DNA from: Flavobacterium pectinovorum
GTDB taxonomy: Bacteria; Bacteroidota; Bacteroidia; Flavobacteriales; Flavobacteriaceae
Direction of reading: 5' to 3'
NCBI RefSeq assembly: GCF_900142715.1
Contig: NZ_FRBX01000001.1
Location: 434,001-498,000, forward strand
Length of the DNA: 64,000 nucleotides
This document shows positions 7,501 to 14,756 of the stretch, piece after piece; the first letter of the stretch is position 1; every line of letters starts with the position of its first letter. A program made the translations under genes and the position numbers. The notes below the pieces were generated by a model that saw only the letters and a list, made by a program, of their open reading frames with translations, was not told the origin of the DNA and did not search any database.

Positions 7501-7896
7501 TTAGCGTACTGCTACGCTAGTATTTTTATCTGATGATTTGTATACTGTAGAAATTGCTTTTGAAGATAAAGTAGTAATCGAATTGTTTACAACAATTTCG
7601 TATCTTACTTTTTTTGCATTGTCTTCAACCTCAAGGAAATAAACTCCATCAGGAAAATCCTCTAAACTAAAAGTTCTTAAGATTCCTTCTTTACCTGAAG
7701 CAGTTTCAGAATAGAACTGATTTCCGTCCTGATCATAAATTGCCAGGTTTGCTTTTTGAACCTGATTAAGACCAAACGTTATTAATTTTCCATTTTTTAA
7801 CACATGAAGGTTAAAATCGGCATTTCCATCAATTGCGTAAGTACTCATTCCTGAAAGAAGCACTGCGCATACTAAACTTAATTTTAAATTTTTCAT
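7501..7896 (-). CDS. Exported small protein, tandem paralogue 2
   Basis: This 131-residue protein has the same signal peptide and domain plan as paralogue 1: AIDGNADFNLHVLKNGKLIT, then ANLAIYDQDGNQFYSE, SGKEGILRTFSLEDFPDGVY and KKVRYEIVVN. The C-terminal SSDKNTSVAVR is nearly identical to that of paralogue 3. It is one residue shorter in the first loop than paralogue 1. Upstream and downstream non-coding sequences are also duplicated, so the unit of duplication was gene plus promoter plus terminator (about 850 bases). The function is unknown; an exported beta-sandwich protein regulated as part of a set is all that can be said. Confidence 0.85.
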   Translation of the reverse strand: MKNLKLSLVCAVLLSGMSTYAIDGNADFNLHVLKNGKLITFGLNQVQKANLAIYDQDGNQFYSETASGKEGILRTFSLEDFPDGVYFLEVEDNAKKVRYEIVVNNSITTLSSKAISTVYKSSDKNTSVAVR

Positions 7897-8010
7897 CGTA
7901 TTAGTTTTTTTAAATTAATAGTTCTAATTCTCTGATGTAAAATTACTTTAGTATTACAGATTTTATCACAACTCTATTTGCTGATTTCGATGCTATATTC
8001 TCATTTACGA

Positions 8011-8024
8011 AACCGTTATAGGTT
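8011..8024. promoter_or_regulatory. Operator-like element AACC-N6-GGTT, copy 2
   Basis: AACCGTTATAGGTT, 42 bases from the conserved TTG of the minus-strand promoter region. It is identical to copies 3 and 4. Confidence 0.7.
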
Positions 8025-8249
8025 AAAATTTGAATTATATTTATCGTTTTTGTTAATATGGTTATTATTTTTTAATATTTTGTTTAAATCATGGGAATGT
8101 AAATTTATTGTAATTTCTTACAAAAATTATATTTGAGATTTTACCGCAAAGAACGCAAAGATTTACGCATCCCGAAGCCTCGGGACGCAAAGCTTAATAA
8201 TTACACTTTGTGTCTTAGTGCCTTCGTGGCAAAAAAAGTATAAAACAAA

Positions 8250-8283
8250 AAAAACAGCTCAATAACCACAAAGAGCTGTTTCA
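8250..8283 (-). terminator. Terminator of the exported paralogue 8354-8752
   Basis: AAACAGCTC and GAGCTGTTT form a stem with a loop like that of the other two copies, downstream of the minus-strand gene. Confidence 0.8.
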
Positions 8284-8353
8284 AAACAAAAAATTGTTTT
8301 TTACTTTACTAACTATCTAACCTCATTTTTATACTGTAAAAGTATAAACTCTT

Positions 8354-8752
8354 TTAGCGTACTGCTACGCTTGTATTTTTATCTGATGACTTGTAAACTG
8401 AAGAAATTGCTTTTGGAGATAAAGTAGTAACATTATCATTTACAGTAATTTCATATCTTACTTTTTTTGCATTGTCTTGAATTTCCAAGAAATAAGTTCC
8501 GTTAGGGAAATCTTGCAGACTGAAAGTTCTTAAAATTCCATCTTTACCTGAAGCATTTTCAGAATAGAATAAAGTACCTTCTTTATCGTATATAGCTAAA
8601 CTAGCTTTTTGAGTCTGGTTTAAACCAAATGTTATTACTTTTCCGTTTTTCAATACATGAAGGTTAAAATCTTCATTTCCATCAATTGCATAAGTACTGA
8701 TTCCTGAAAAAAGCACTGCGCATACTAAACTTAATTTTATAATCTTTTTCAT
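8354..8752 (-). CDS. Exported small protein, tandem paralogue 3
   Basis: This 132-residue protein starts MKKIIKLSLVCAVLFSGIST and continues as in paralogues 1 and 2 (AIDGNEDFNLHVLKNGKVIT, ASLAIYDKEGTLFYSE, SGKDGILRTFSLQDFPNGTY, KKVRYEITVN). It is the copy nearest the AraC regulator, with the two genes pointing away from each other across 451 bases that contain two operator-like elements (8866-8879 and 9128-9141). The function is unknown. Confidence 0.85.
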   Translation of the reverse strand: MKKIIKLSLVCAVLFSGISTYAIDGNEDFNLHVLKNGKVITFGLNQTQKASLAIYDKEGTLFYSENASGKDGILRTFSLQDFPNGTYFLEIQDNAKKVRYEITVNDNVTTLSPKAISSVYKSSDKNTSVAVR

Positions 8753-8865
8753 TGTGGTCTTTCTTTTAAATTATTAGTTCATTTCTGTGATGTAAAATTA
8801 CTTCAGTTATCTGTTTTTTATCACAACTCTATTTTCCGATTTATGTGCTATATTCTCATTTACGA

Positions 8866-8879
8866 AACCGTTATAGGTT
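8866..8879. promoter_or_regulatory. Operator-like element AACC-N6-GGTT, copy 3
   Basis: AACCGTTATAGGTT, 42 bases from a conserved TTG (coding strand, 8824-8826) upstream of paralogue 3. Confidence 0.7.
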
Positions 8880-9127
8880 AAAATTTGAATTATTTTAGGT
8901 GTTTTAGTTAATTCAGTTATTATTTTTCAATGTTTTTAAAAAATTAACATTTTCGCAAAACATGTAAAATTCTTACAATAATAGTATATATGTATTAAAA
9001 GAGAGAATTAAATACGATATATTGAAAAAAAAGTGAATAAAAATACGGGTCGTGAAAAAAACGACTAAATGTTGGTGATTTTAAGTTTTGTAATTAGATG
9101 ATTTTAATGCAATATCCTCAGTTACGA

Positions 9128-9141
9128 AACCGTTATAGGTT
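9128..9141. promoter_or_regulatory. Operator-like element AACC-N6-GGTT, copy 4, upstream of araC
   Basis: AACCGTTATAGGTT lies 29 bases before the -7 box of the AraC gene, which has no good -33 box. That is a position where an activator or autoregulator could act. Confidence 0.6.
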
Positions 9142-9170
9142 AAAATATGAATTATTGTAGGTGTTTTTGT

Positions 9171-9178
9171 TAAATTTG
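9171..9178 (+). promoter_or_regulatory. -7 box of the AraC-family gene
   Basis: TAAATTTG matches TAnnTTTG exactly and lies 25 bases before the ATG. No TTG is present 17-23 bases upstream. Confidence 0.6.
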
Positions 9179-9203
9179 CTATTATTTTTTAAAGACTTTT
9201 ATC

Positions 9204-10076
9204 ATGAAGACAATCGCCCCAGCTCTCGAAGTGATATCCAACTCGTATGGAAGTTCTTTTACGTATACCAAACATGCTGAAAAGACGAACGTTAAGTCTC
9301 ATTTGTGGCATTATCACCCGGAAATTGAATTGGTTTATATTAATGGTGGCGCAGGAAAGAGACAAATAGGTAGCCATGTTTCTTATTATACAAATGGCAG
9401 TTTGATTTTGATAGGTTCTAATTTACCTCATTGTGGTTTTACAAATGAACAAACAGGAAATGTAAATGAAACCGTGATTCATATTAAACCTGAATTTTTG
9501 GGTAATGGATTTTTTGCAGCGCCGGAAATGAAAAAGGTTCAGAATATTTTGGCTCAGTCTAAAGGTGGAATCGCTTTTGGTGGAGAAACCAAAAAAAGAA
9601 TAGGTAAAAAAATCGAGATGATGGATGATCAGCTTCCGTTTGAACGTTTGCTGACACTCTTGAGTATTTTAGATGAATTAGAATCATCAGAAGAATATAC
9701 AATATTAAATGCCGATGGTTTTGCTATCGAATTAAACACGCAGGATAGTGATCGAATTAATGTGGTTTTTAATTACGTAAAAGATCATTTTCAGGAATCT
9801 ATTGCTATAGATGAAGTTTCGAGTTTGGTTAGTATGACAACGCCTTCGTTTTGCCGATATTTTAAAAAAATATCAAATAAAACATTCACAGAGTTTGTTA
9901 ATGAATATCGTTTGGTTCACGCCTCAAAACTTCTGGCCGAAAAACCAATAACAATCAACGAAGTTTGCTACGAAAGTGGTTTTAATAATTTTAGTCACTT
10001 TAGTAAATCGTTTAAACAATATACCGGTAAAAGCGCTTCGCAATACCGTAACGAGCACAAGATTATTATTAAATAA
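9204..10076 (+). CDS. AraC-family transcriptional regulator with N-terminal cupin
   Basis: This 290-residue protein has a cupin sensor domain (about residues 15-110; WHYHPEIELVYINGG and LILIGSNLPH) and a C-terminal AraC/XylS DNA-binding domain (about 185-287) with two helix-turn-helix units: SIAIDEVSSLVSMTTPSFCR and ITINEVCYESGFNNFSHFSK. The overall plan is that of AraC regulators that sense small molecules, often sugars. It is divergent from the array of exported paralogues. The 14-bp element upstream of its start also occurs before three paralogue genes, so autoregulation plus control of the array is the natural inference. The ligand is unknown. Confidence 0.92.
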   Translation: MKTIAPALEVISNSYGSSFTYTKHAEKTNVKSHLWHYHPEIELVYINGGAGKRQIGSHVSYYTNGSLILIGSNLPHCGFTNEQTGNVNETVIHIKPEFLGNGFFAAPEMKKVQNILAQSKGGIAFGGETKKRIGKKIEMMDDQLPFERLLTLLSILDELESSEEYTILNADGFAIELNTQDSDRINVVFNYVKDHFQESIAIDEVSSLVSMTTPSFCRYFKKISNKTFTEFVNEYRLVHASKLLAEKPITINEVCYESGFNNFSHFSKSFKQYTGKSASQYRNEHKIIIK

Positions 10077-10474
10077 TTTTTTTTGTTTGCCACGAATTGC
10101 ACCAATTTTCACTAATCATCTAAATAGTGAATAATTTTAAAATACATAGAGACATAGATTCTTTCTTTGTCTAAATAAGTAAACAAGGCGTTTCACTTTG
10201 TAATAACACATAGTTATGTGTTTATATGCAAGTGAAACGCCTTTTGCAGTATTTTATGAATCTATGTTTCTATGTGTTTAAATAAAGACAACGAAATTAA
10301 ATTAGTGAAAATTGGTGCAATTCGTGGCAAACAATTTTTAATCTTTACTCTGTGGTAGCAAAAAACATAGACTAAAGTTGATAATCAAACCTGTTGATAA
10401 ACTAGTCGGATTTTTCATATATTTTATTCGGAAAAAGGTATATTTACAATCCCTAATCAGAAAAAAATATCAAT
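10077..10474. other. Intergenic region dominated by a 248-bp nested palindrome
   Basis: 398 bases between araC and the esterase, both on the plus strand. Almost the whole first part is the inverted repeat described at 10085-10332. After it, 10333-10474 is the esterase upstream region, in which I see no clear -7 box. Confidence 0.7.
10085..10332. repeat. Large nested inverted repeat (MITE-like or long hairpin)
   Basis: Outer arms of 32 bp (10085-10116 and 10301-10332) are perfect reverse complements and begin with the dispersed motif GCCACGAATT. A middle pair (10144-10161 and 10258-10275, 18 bp, one mismatch) and an inner pair (10185-10198 and 10230-10243, 14 bp, AAGGCGTTTCACTT) are nested inside, with a small central palindrome ACACATA-GT-TATGTGT. 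No reading frame of note lies inside it. Confidence 0.9.
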
Positions 10475-11344
10475 ATGAAAAACTTTAAATTCCTTGTATT
10501 TGTTGTGTTTCTATGCATTTCTTCTATGAGTTATGCTGCAAAAGTAGATACATTGCAAATCGCCAGTACAGCAATGAGCAAAACCTATAAAACTGCTGTT
10601 GTATTGCCAAATTCTTATAGTAAAAGTAAAACGGCATTTCCGGTAATGTATTTATTACATGGTGCTTACGGTCATTTTAGTGATTGGTTAAAAAATACTC
10701 CAAACAAAAAATTAGTTCAAAGTTTATCAGATCAATACAATATAATTATCGTAATGCCCGAAGGAGAAACTTTTAGTTTTTACTTAGACAGTCCGGTAAA
10801 TAAAGGGAGTCAGTTTGAAACCTTTATTACACAAGAAGTGATTCAGAAAGTCGATAAAACATACAGAACAATTAGTAATAGAAATGGGAGAGTTATAACC
10901 GGACTTTCTATGGGCGGACATGGAGCTTTGTATTTATCTGCCAAACATCCCGATTTATTTTGCGCTGCCGGAAGTATGAGCGGAGCAGTAGATATGAGTG
11001 TAATGTTAAACAGAGATTCTTCTGCACAAGTTGTGAAACTTATGCAGCCCGTTTTTGGAGACAAAAGTGATAGTTCTGAAATGTATGAGCGTTATGCCGT
11101 TATCAATATGCTCGATAAAATAAAAGCAAACAAATTACCTTTAATAATAGATTGCGGAGTAGATGATTTTTTAATAGAACCAAATAAAGAATTGCATCGA
11201 AGATTGGTGTATAATAAGGTAGAGCATGACTATACAGAAAGACCAGGTTCTCATACTTGGGATTACTGGGAAAATTCATTGCCATATCACGTATTATTTT
11301 TTAATAAAATTCTGCTTAAGAATCAGTTGGTTGCAAAAAAATAA
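10475..11344 (+). CDS. Exported esterase, alpha/beta-hydrolase (FrmB / esterase D family)
   Basis: This 289-residue protein has a signal peptide (residues 1-21, ending SYAAK) and an alpha/beta-hydrolase core. The nucleophile motif is GLSMGGHG with Ser145. Asp230 or Asp231 (CGVDDFLIEP) and His260 (PGSHTWDYW) complete a plausible triad. LLHGAYGHFSDW at 60-71 is the oxyanion-loop region. The family includes S-formylglutathione hydrolases, feruloyl and acetyl esterases and mycolyltransferases. The exported location favours an acyl or acetyl esterase acting on carbohydrate or polymer substrates. No glycan-use genes adjoin it, so the substrate is unknown. Confidence 0.88.
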   Translation: MKNFKFLVFVVFLCISSMSYAAKVDTLQIASTAMSKTYKTAVVLPNSYSKSKTAFPVMYLLHGAYGHFSDWLKNTPNKKLVQSLSDQYNIIIVMPEGETFSFYLDSPVNKGSQFETFITQEVIQKVDKTYRTISNRNGRVITGLSMGGHGALYLSAKHPDLFCAAGSMSGAVDMSVMLNRDSSAQVVKLMQPVFGDKSDSSEMYERYAVINMLDKIKANKLPLIIDCGVDDFLIEPNKELHRRLVYNKVEHDYTERPGSHTWDYWENSLPYHVLFFNKILLKNQLVAKK

Positions 11345-11433
11345 GGAGATTTTTAACAAAGAATGATGTAAATATTTTTTTTGGTTTGATTTTTGAAATA
11401 CCTTTATGTATATAACCATAAAAAATAAAAATT

Positions 11434-11967
11434 ATGAAAAAGATATTTATACTTTTCGCAGTTGTTGGATTAGTTGCATTTTCAAGCTGTGAAGGAGATC
11501 AAGGGCCAGAAGGACCACAAGGGCCAGAAGGACCAGTTGCAGAAGTTTTTGAAGTGCAAATGGACTTTAATACGGGCAATAATTTTGGAAAAACGTTTCC
11601 TTTAAGTCCAAAGATATATTCAGGTGATAATTTATTAGTTTATGAATTAGTAAATACTAATAATGGTATTGACACTTGGGCACTATTACCGCAACTTTAT
11701 TATTTTGCAAATGGTACTGCTCAATACAATTATGAATTCTCTTTTGATCAGTTTTCTATATTGATTGACGCTAGTTTTCCTTTGACTCAGTTACCATCTA
11801 GTTTTACGACAGCGAAAATTTTTAGAGTTGTTATTGTTCCTGGAGATGATGGAGTAAATACAGGAGGGCCAAATTCAAAATCAATAAATAAAGCAGATTA
11901 TTCAGATTACAATACTGTAATTAAAAAGTATAATATTGATGACAGTAATGTTAAAAGAATCAACTAA
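11434..11967 (+). CDS. Lipoprotein with a short collagen-like linker
   Basis: This 177-residue protein has a lipoprotein signal (MKKIFILFAVVGLVAFSSC, Cys19). Immediately after the lipidated Cys comes GDQGPEGPQGPEGP, about four Gly-X-Y triplets. The remaining 140 residues form a beta-rich domain of unknown type (PKIYSGDNLLVYELV, IDTWALLPQLYYFANGTAQY). Outer-membrane placement is likely. Short collagen-like tracts after the lipobox are seen in several Bacteroidota lipoproteins and probably act as spacers. The function was not recognised. A bidirectional terminator follows. Confidence 0.8.
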   Translation: MKKIFILFAVVGLVAFSSCEGDQGPEGPQGPEGPVAEVFEVQMDFNTGNNFGKTFPLSPKIYSGDNLLVYELVNTNNGIDTWALLPQLYYFANGTAQYNYEFSFDQFSILIDASFPLTQLPSSFTTAKIFRVVIVPGDDGVNTGGPNSKSINKADYSDYNTVIKKYNIDDSNVKRIN

Positions 11968-11986
11968 TTATTAGTTTGTAAATAAG

Positions 11987-12016
11987 AAAAAAGGAAATCG
12001 TAAGATTTCCTTTTTT
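11987..12016. terminator. Bidirectional terminator
   Basis: AAAAAAGGAAATC-GTAA-GATTTCCTTTTTT forms a 13-bp stem with a 4-base loop between the convergent lipoprotein and terC genes. Confidence 0.9.
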
Positions 12017-12038
12017 TATGAATATATGTCTCAAAAAA

Positions 12039-13004
12039 TTATTCCTGATCTAAATCTGTTAATTCTTTTTCTTCTCCAAATTTAAGAGAAACCAAGATTC
12101 CAACTAAAAGAGATAGCGCGATAAATCCTAAAGAAGCCCATTCCGGAACGTGAATCCAATCGTGAAGTAGCATTTTTAATCCAACGAAACTTAAAATTGC
12201 GATTAAGCTGTATTCTAAATAACTGAATTTTGCCAACATATTTGCCAGGAAAAAGTACATAGAACGCAAACCCAGAATAGCAAAAATATTCGAACTAAAT
12301 ACTAAAAACGGATCTGAGGTAATAGCCAGAATTGCCGGAACACTGTCTACAGCAAAAAGCACATCCATGACTTCAATTACAATTAAAGCAACAAATAGAG
12401 GAGTAGCGGCTTTTTTTCCTTTTTCGGTTAAAATGAAAAATCTCTCTTTATCAAATTCAGAAGTAATCGGAATTACTTTTCCTAACGCTTTATAGATAAA
12501 AGAATCTTTTGGATGAAAATCTTCATCATCACCAGAAAACAACATTTTAATCGCTGTAAATAATAAGAAGGCACCAAATAAATAGGTTGTCCAGGTGAAT
12601 TTATTGATTAGCATAACTCCGAAGAAAATCATTAGTCCGCGGAAAACTACGGCGCCAATAATTCCCCAGAATAAAACGCGGTGCTGGTATTTTTGTGGTA
12701 TTTTGAAAGAAGCGAAAATAATAGCAATAACAAAGATATTATCAACACTTAAAGAAAGTTCAATTAAATAACCTGTAATGAACTTCATAGAAGCAACGGC
12801 AGGTTTTAATCCGTCAGGGTTTGCAATATAATCTGTAGTATAAAGCCAGTAGATTACTCCGGAAAATAAAAATGAAAGTGTAACCCAAATCAGGGTCCAT
12901 TTGCTTGCTTCTTTGGTACTAATAATATGAGGGTTTTTATTGAAAACTCCCAAATCTAAAGCAAGAATAAGTACAACGCCTACTAAAAATAAAATCCAAA
13001 CCAT
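12039..13004 (-). CDS. TerC/Alx-family integral membrane protein
   Basis: This 321-residue protein has about nine hydrophobic segments. It contains the family hallmarks SLSVDNIFVIAIIFASF (with the conserved Asp in the membrane) and VIEVMDVLFAVDSVPAILAI, and ends with a short acidic tail. TerC/Alx proteins are linked to manganese efflux and to metal loading of exported proteins; earlier literature tied them to tellurite resistance. No other ter gene is near, so a housekeeping Alx-like metal role is more likely than tellurite resistance. The -7 box TATCTTTG (13030-13037) precedes the start by about 25 bases. Confidence 0.92.
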   Translation of the reverse strand: MVWILFLVGVVLILALDLGVFNKNPHIISTKEASKWTLIWVTLSFLFSGVIYWLYTTDYIANPDGLKPAVASMKFITGYLIELSLSVDNIFVIAIIFASFKIPQKYQHRVLFWGIIGAVVFRGLMIFFGVMLINKFTWTTYLFGAFLLFTAIKMLFSGDDEDFHPKDSFIYKALGKVIPITSEFDKERFFILTEKGKKAATPLFVALIVIEVMDVLFAVDSVPAILAITSDPFLVFSSNIFAILGLRSMYFFLANMLAKFSYLEYSLIAILSFVGLKMLLHDWIHVPEWASLGFIALSLLVGILVSLKFGEEKELTDLDQE

Positions 13005-13029
13005 TATAAGATAATTTTTAAATGATTTA

Positions 13030-13037
13030 CAAAGATA
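13030..13037 (-). promoter_or_regulatory. -7 box of terC
   Basis: CAAAGATA on the plus strand reads TATCTTTG on the coding strand. It lies 26 bases upstream of the terC ATG. Confidence 0.6.
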
Positions 13038-13263
13038 AGTTTTGATGTTTAACTTAAAAATTAATTATTAGAAAATAACTTTCAATTTTTAGTTAAGATT
13101 TGGGTCTTGGCAACAAACCCGACAGGTTTTTATCCCGAGGCTTCAGGACTGTCGGGTTTGGTGTGTGATACCTTTGTCAAAGTTTAAAACTTTTACAAAG
13201 GTTGTTGTCGAGTTTTTAGCGGAGATCTTCGTTCGTCGACGTAATAAACTATACGTCAAAAAA

Positions 13264-13291
13264 AAAGTGCCATCAATTAAGATGGCACTTT
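13264..13291 (-). terminator. Terminator of the GSII gene
   Basis: AAAGTGCCATC-AATTAA-GATGGCACTTT forms an 11-bp stem, with a run of A on the plus strand (T-run on the transcript), 23 bases after the stop codon. Confidence 0.9.
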
Positions 13292-13313
13292 CTAATATAA
13301 TTTAAGCTTCGAA

Positions 13314-14327
13314 TTACAATGCTGATTTTACAGTTTTGATAATTCTTGCAGCGATTTTGTATGGATCACCGTTTGAAGCTGGTCTTCTGTCTTCTAACCA
13401 ACCTTTCCATCCTTTTTGAACAGTCATTAAAGGAATTCTGATAGAACATCCTCTGTCTGAAACTCCGTAAGAGAAATCGTGGATAGATGCAGTTTCATGT
13501 TTACCAGTTAAACGTTGGTCGTTGTAAGCTCCGTAAACCGCGATATGCTCAGCAGTAACAGGACGGAAAGCCTCACAAATTCTTTCGTAAGTAGCTTGGT
13601 CTCCACATGTTCTTAACACCTCGTTAGAGAAGTTAGCGTGCATTCCAGAACCATTCCAATCAGTATCTCCTAGAGGTTTTGGATGGTATTCGATATAGTA
13701 ACCATATTTTTCAGTCAAACGATCTAATAAGTAACGGGCAACCCAAATTTCGTCTCCGGCTTTTTTAGCACCTTTAGCGAATAATTGGAATTCCCATTGT
13801 CCGCAAGCAACCTCTTGGTTAATACCTTCAAAGTTAATTCCGGCAGCGATACATAAGTCAGCATGTTCTTCTACTAATTTTCTTCCGTGAGTGTTTTTTC
13901 CACCTACAGAGCAGTAGTACATACCTTGTGGAGCAGGATAACCTCCAACAGGGAAACCTAATGGCAATAAAGTTTTAGTATCCATGATAAAATATTCTTG
14001 TTCGAAACCAAACCAGAAATCACCATCATCATCAATAGTAGCTCTACCGTTAGAAGAGTGAGGAGTACCATCAGCATACATAACTTCAGTCATTACCAAC
14101 CATCCGTTAATACGTGTTGGATCAGGGTAAATTGCAACAGGAACTAATAAGCAGTCAGATGAACCACCTTCGGCTTGTTTTGTTGATGAACCATCAAATG
14201 ACCAGTTTCCAAGTTCTTCTAATGTTCCTTTGAAATTTTCGTGTTCTTCAACTTTAGTTTTACTTCTAAGATTTTGAGTTGGTTCATATCCATCTAACCA
14301 AATGTACTCTAACTTAATTTTAGCCAT
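13314..14327 (-). CDS. glnII: Glutamine synthetase type II (eukaryote-like)
   Basis: This 337-residue enzyme makes glutamine from glutamate, ammonia and ATP. It has the short length and motifs of GSII: GNWSFDGSSTKQAEGGSSDC, FWFGFEQEYFIMD, AGINFEGINQEVACGQWEF, SGMHANFSNE and RGCSIRIPL. The start was set at MAKIKLEYIWLDGYEPTQNL (14327). The longer frame from 14369 would begin upstream of the predicted transcription start, because the -7 box TATATTTG lies at 14367-14374. It is divergent from the GSIII gene, so two unrelated-class glutamine synthetases share one 429-base regulatory region. Nitrogen-dependent control is likely, but no known operator was recognised. Confidence 0.93.
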   Translation of the reverse strand: MAKIKLEYIWLDGYEPTQNLRSKTKVEEHENFKGTLEELGNWSFDGSSTKQAEGGSSDCLLVPVAIYPDPTRINGWLVMTEVMYADGTPHSSNGRATIDDDGDFWFGFEQEYFIMDTKTLLPLGFPVGGYPAPQGMYYCSVGGKNTHGRKLVEEHADLCIAAGINFEGINQEVACGQWEFQLFAKGAKKAGDEIWVARYLLDRLTEKYGYYIEYHPKPLGDTDWNGSGMHANFSNEVLRTCGDQATYERICEAFRPVTAEHIAVYGAYNDQRLTGKHETASIHDFSYGVSDRGCSIRIPLMTVQKGWKGWLEDRRPASNGDPYKIAARIIKTVKSAL

Positions 14328-14366
14328 AATAATATAAATTTTATTTTTTTTGTTTTTTCGCTGGGT

Positions 14367-14374
14367 CAAATATA
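14367..14374 (-). promoter_or_regulatory. -7 box of the GSII gene
   Basis: CAAATATA on the plus strand reads TATATTTG on the coding strand. It lies 40 bases upstream of the chosen ATG. Confidence 0.6.
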
Positions 14375-14699
14375 GATTTATTTTTTTAGTCCTAAAAATT
14401 AGGGGGCTATTTTGTTGGGTGGACTATAATTTTTTAGAGAAGCGCAATTTTGATAGGGGTATATTTTGAAAAAAGTAATTTTTAACACCTTAAAAAAATA
14501 AATTCGTAAAAATAACGTGCTTTTTCTGAGTTTAAAGGTTATGTAATTATGAAAAAATGTTTATTTAATGAATAATACTGAGTTAATTTGTTATATTTCT
14601 TCAATTCATATTAATTATTCTTTGTGAAATTGATTATCTATTGAAAAATCCTTGTATAAAAATCTACTATTTATCTTTCAAACAGGCTTTTTTATTCTT

Positions 14700-14707
14700 T
14701 ATCTTTG
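14700..14707 (+). promoter_or_regulatory. -7 box of the GSIII gene
   Basis: TATCTTTG is an exact match and lies 49 bases before the ATG at 14757. It rules out the longer frame starting at 14652. Confidence 0.65.
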
Positions 14708-14756
14708 TCCTTCTTTTTTCAATAAAAATAATTACGAATTTTTAAAAATTATATAC

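Larger units (their letters stand above)
7897..8353. other. Intergenic region with conserved promoter and operator of paralogue 2
   Basis: 457 bases. It holds a possible -7 box (TAATTTTA on the minus strand, 7938-7945), TTG at 7969-7971 and the element at 8011-8024. Further on there is a small palindrome TCCCGA-N4-TCGGGA at 8170-8185, a CTTCGTGGC dispersed sequence near 8222 and the terminator of paralogue 3. Confidence 0.7.
8753..9203. other. Divergent regulatory region between paralogue 3 and the AraC gene
   Basis: 451 bases. It contains operator-like copies 3 and 4 and the araC promoter (9171-9178). About 95 bases around copy 4 (9109-9200) are homologous to the sequence around copy 3, so part of this region arose by duplication. 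The stretch between, 8935-9105, is A+T-rich without recognisable structure. Confidence 0.7.
13005..13313. other. Intergenic region between terC and the GSII gene
   Basis: 309 bases. It contains the terC -7 box, a 12-bp inverted repeat (CAAACCCGACAG at 13114-13125 and CTGTCGGGTTTG at 13149-13160) and the terminator of the GSII gene. Nothing coding was seen. Confidence 0.7.
14328..14756. other. Divergent regulatory region between GSII and GSIII genes
   Basis: 429 bases, strongly A+T-rich. It has a -7 box for each gene (minus strand 14367-14374, plus strand 14700-14707). No palindrome or known nitrogen-control site was seen in the roughly 320 bases between them. Confidence 0.7.

Noticed and set aside
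9189..9377. Minus-strand 62-codon frame inside the AraC gene
   Set aside because: It is a shadow of the well-supported AraC reading frame.
12039..13004. Tellurite resistance operon
   Set aside because: Only a TerC/Alx-type protein is present; no terA, terB, terD or terE neighbours were seen.
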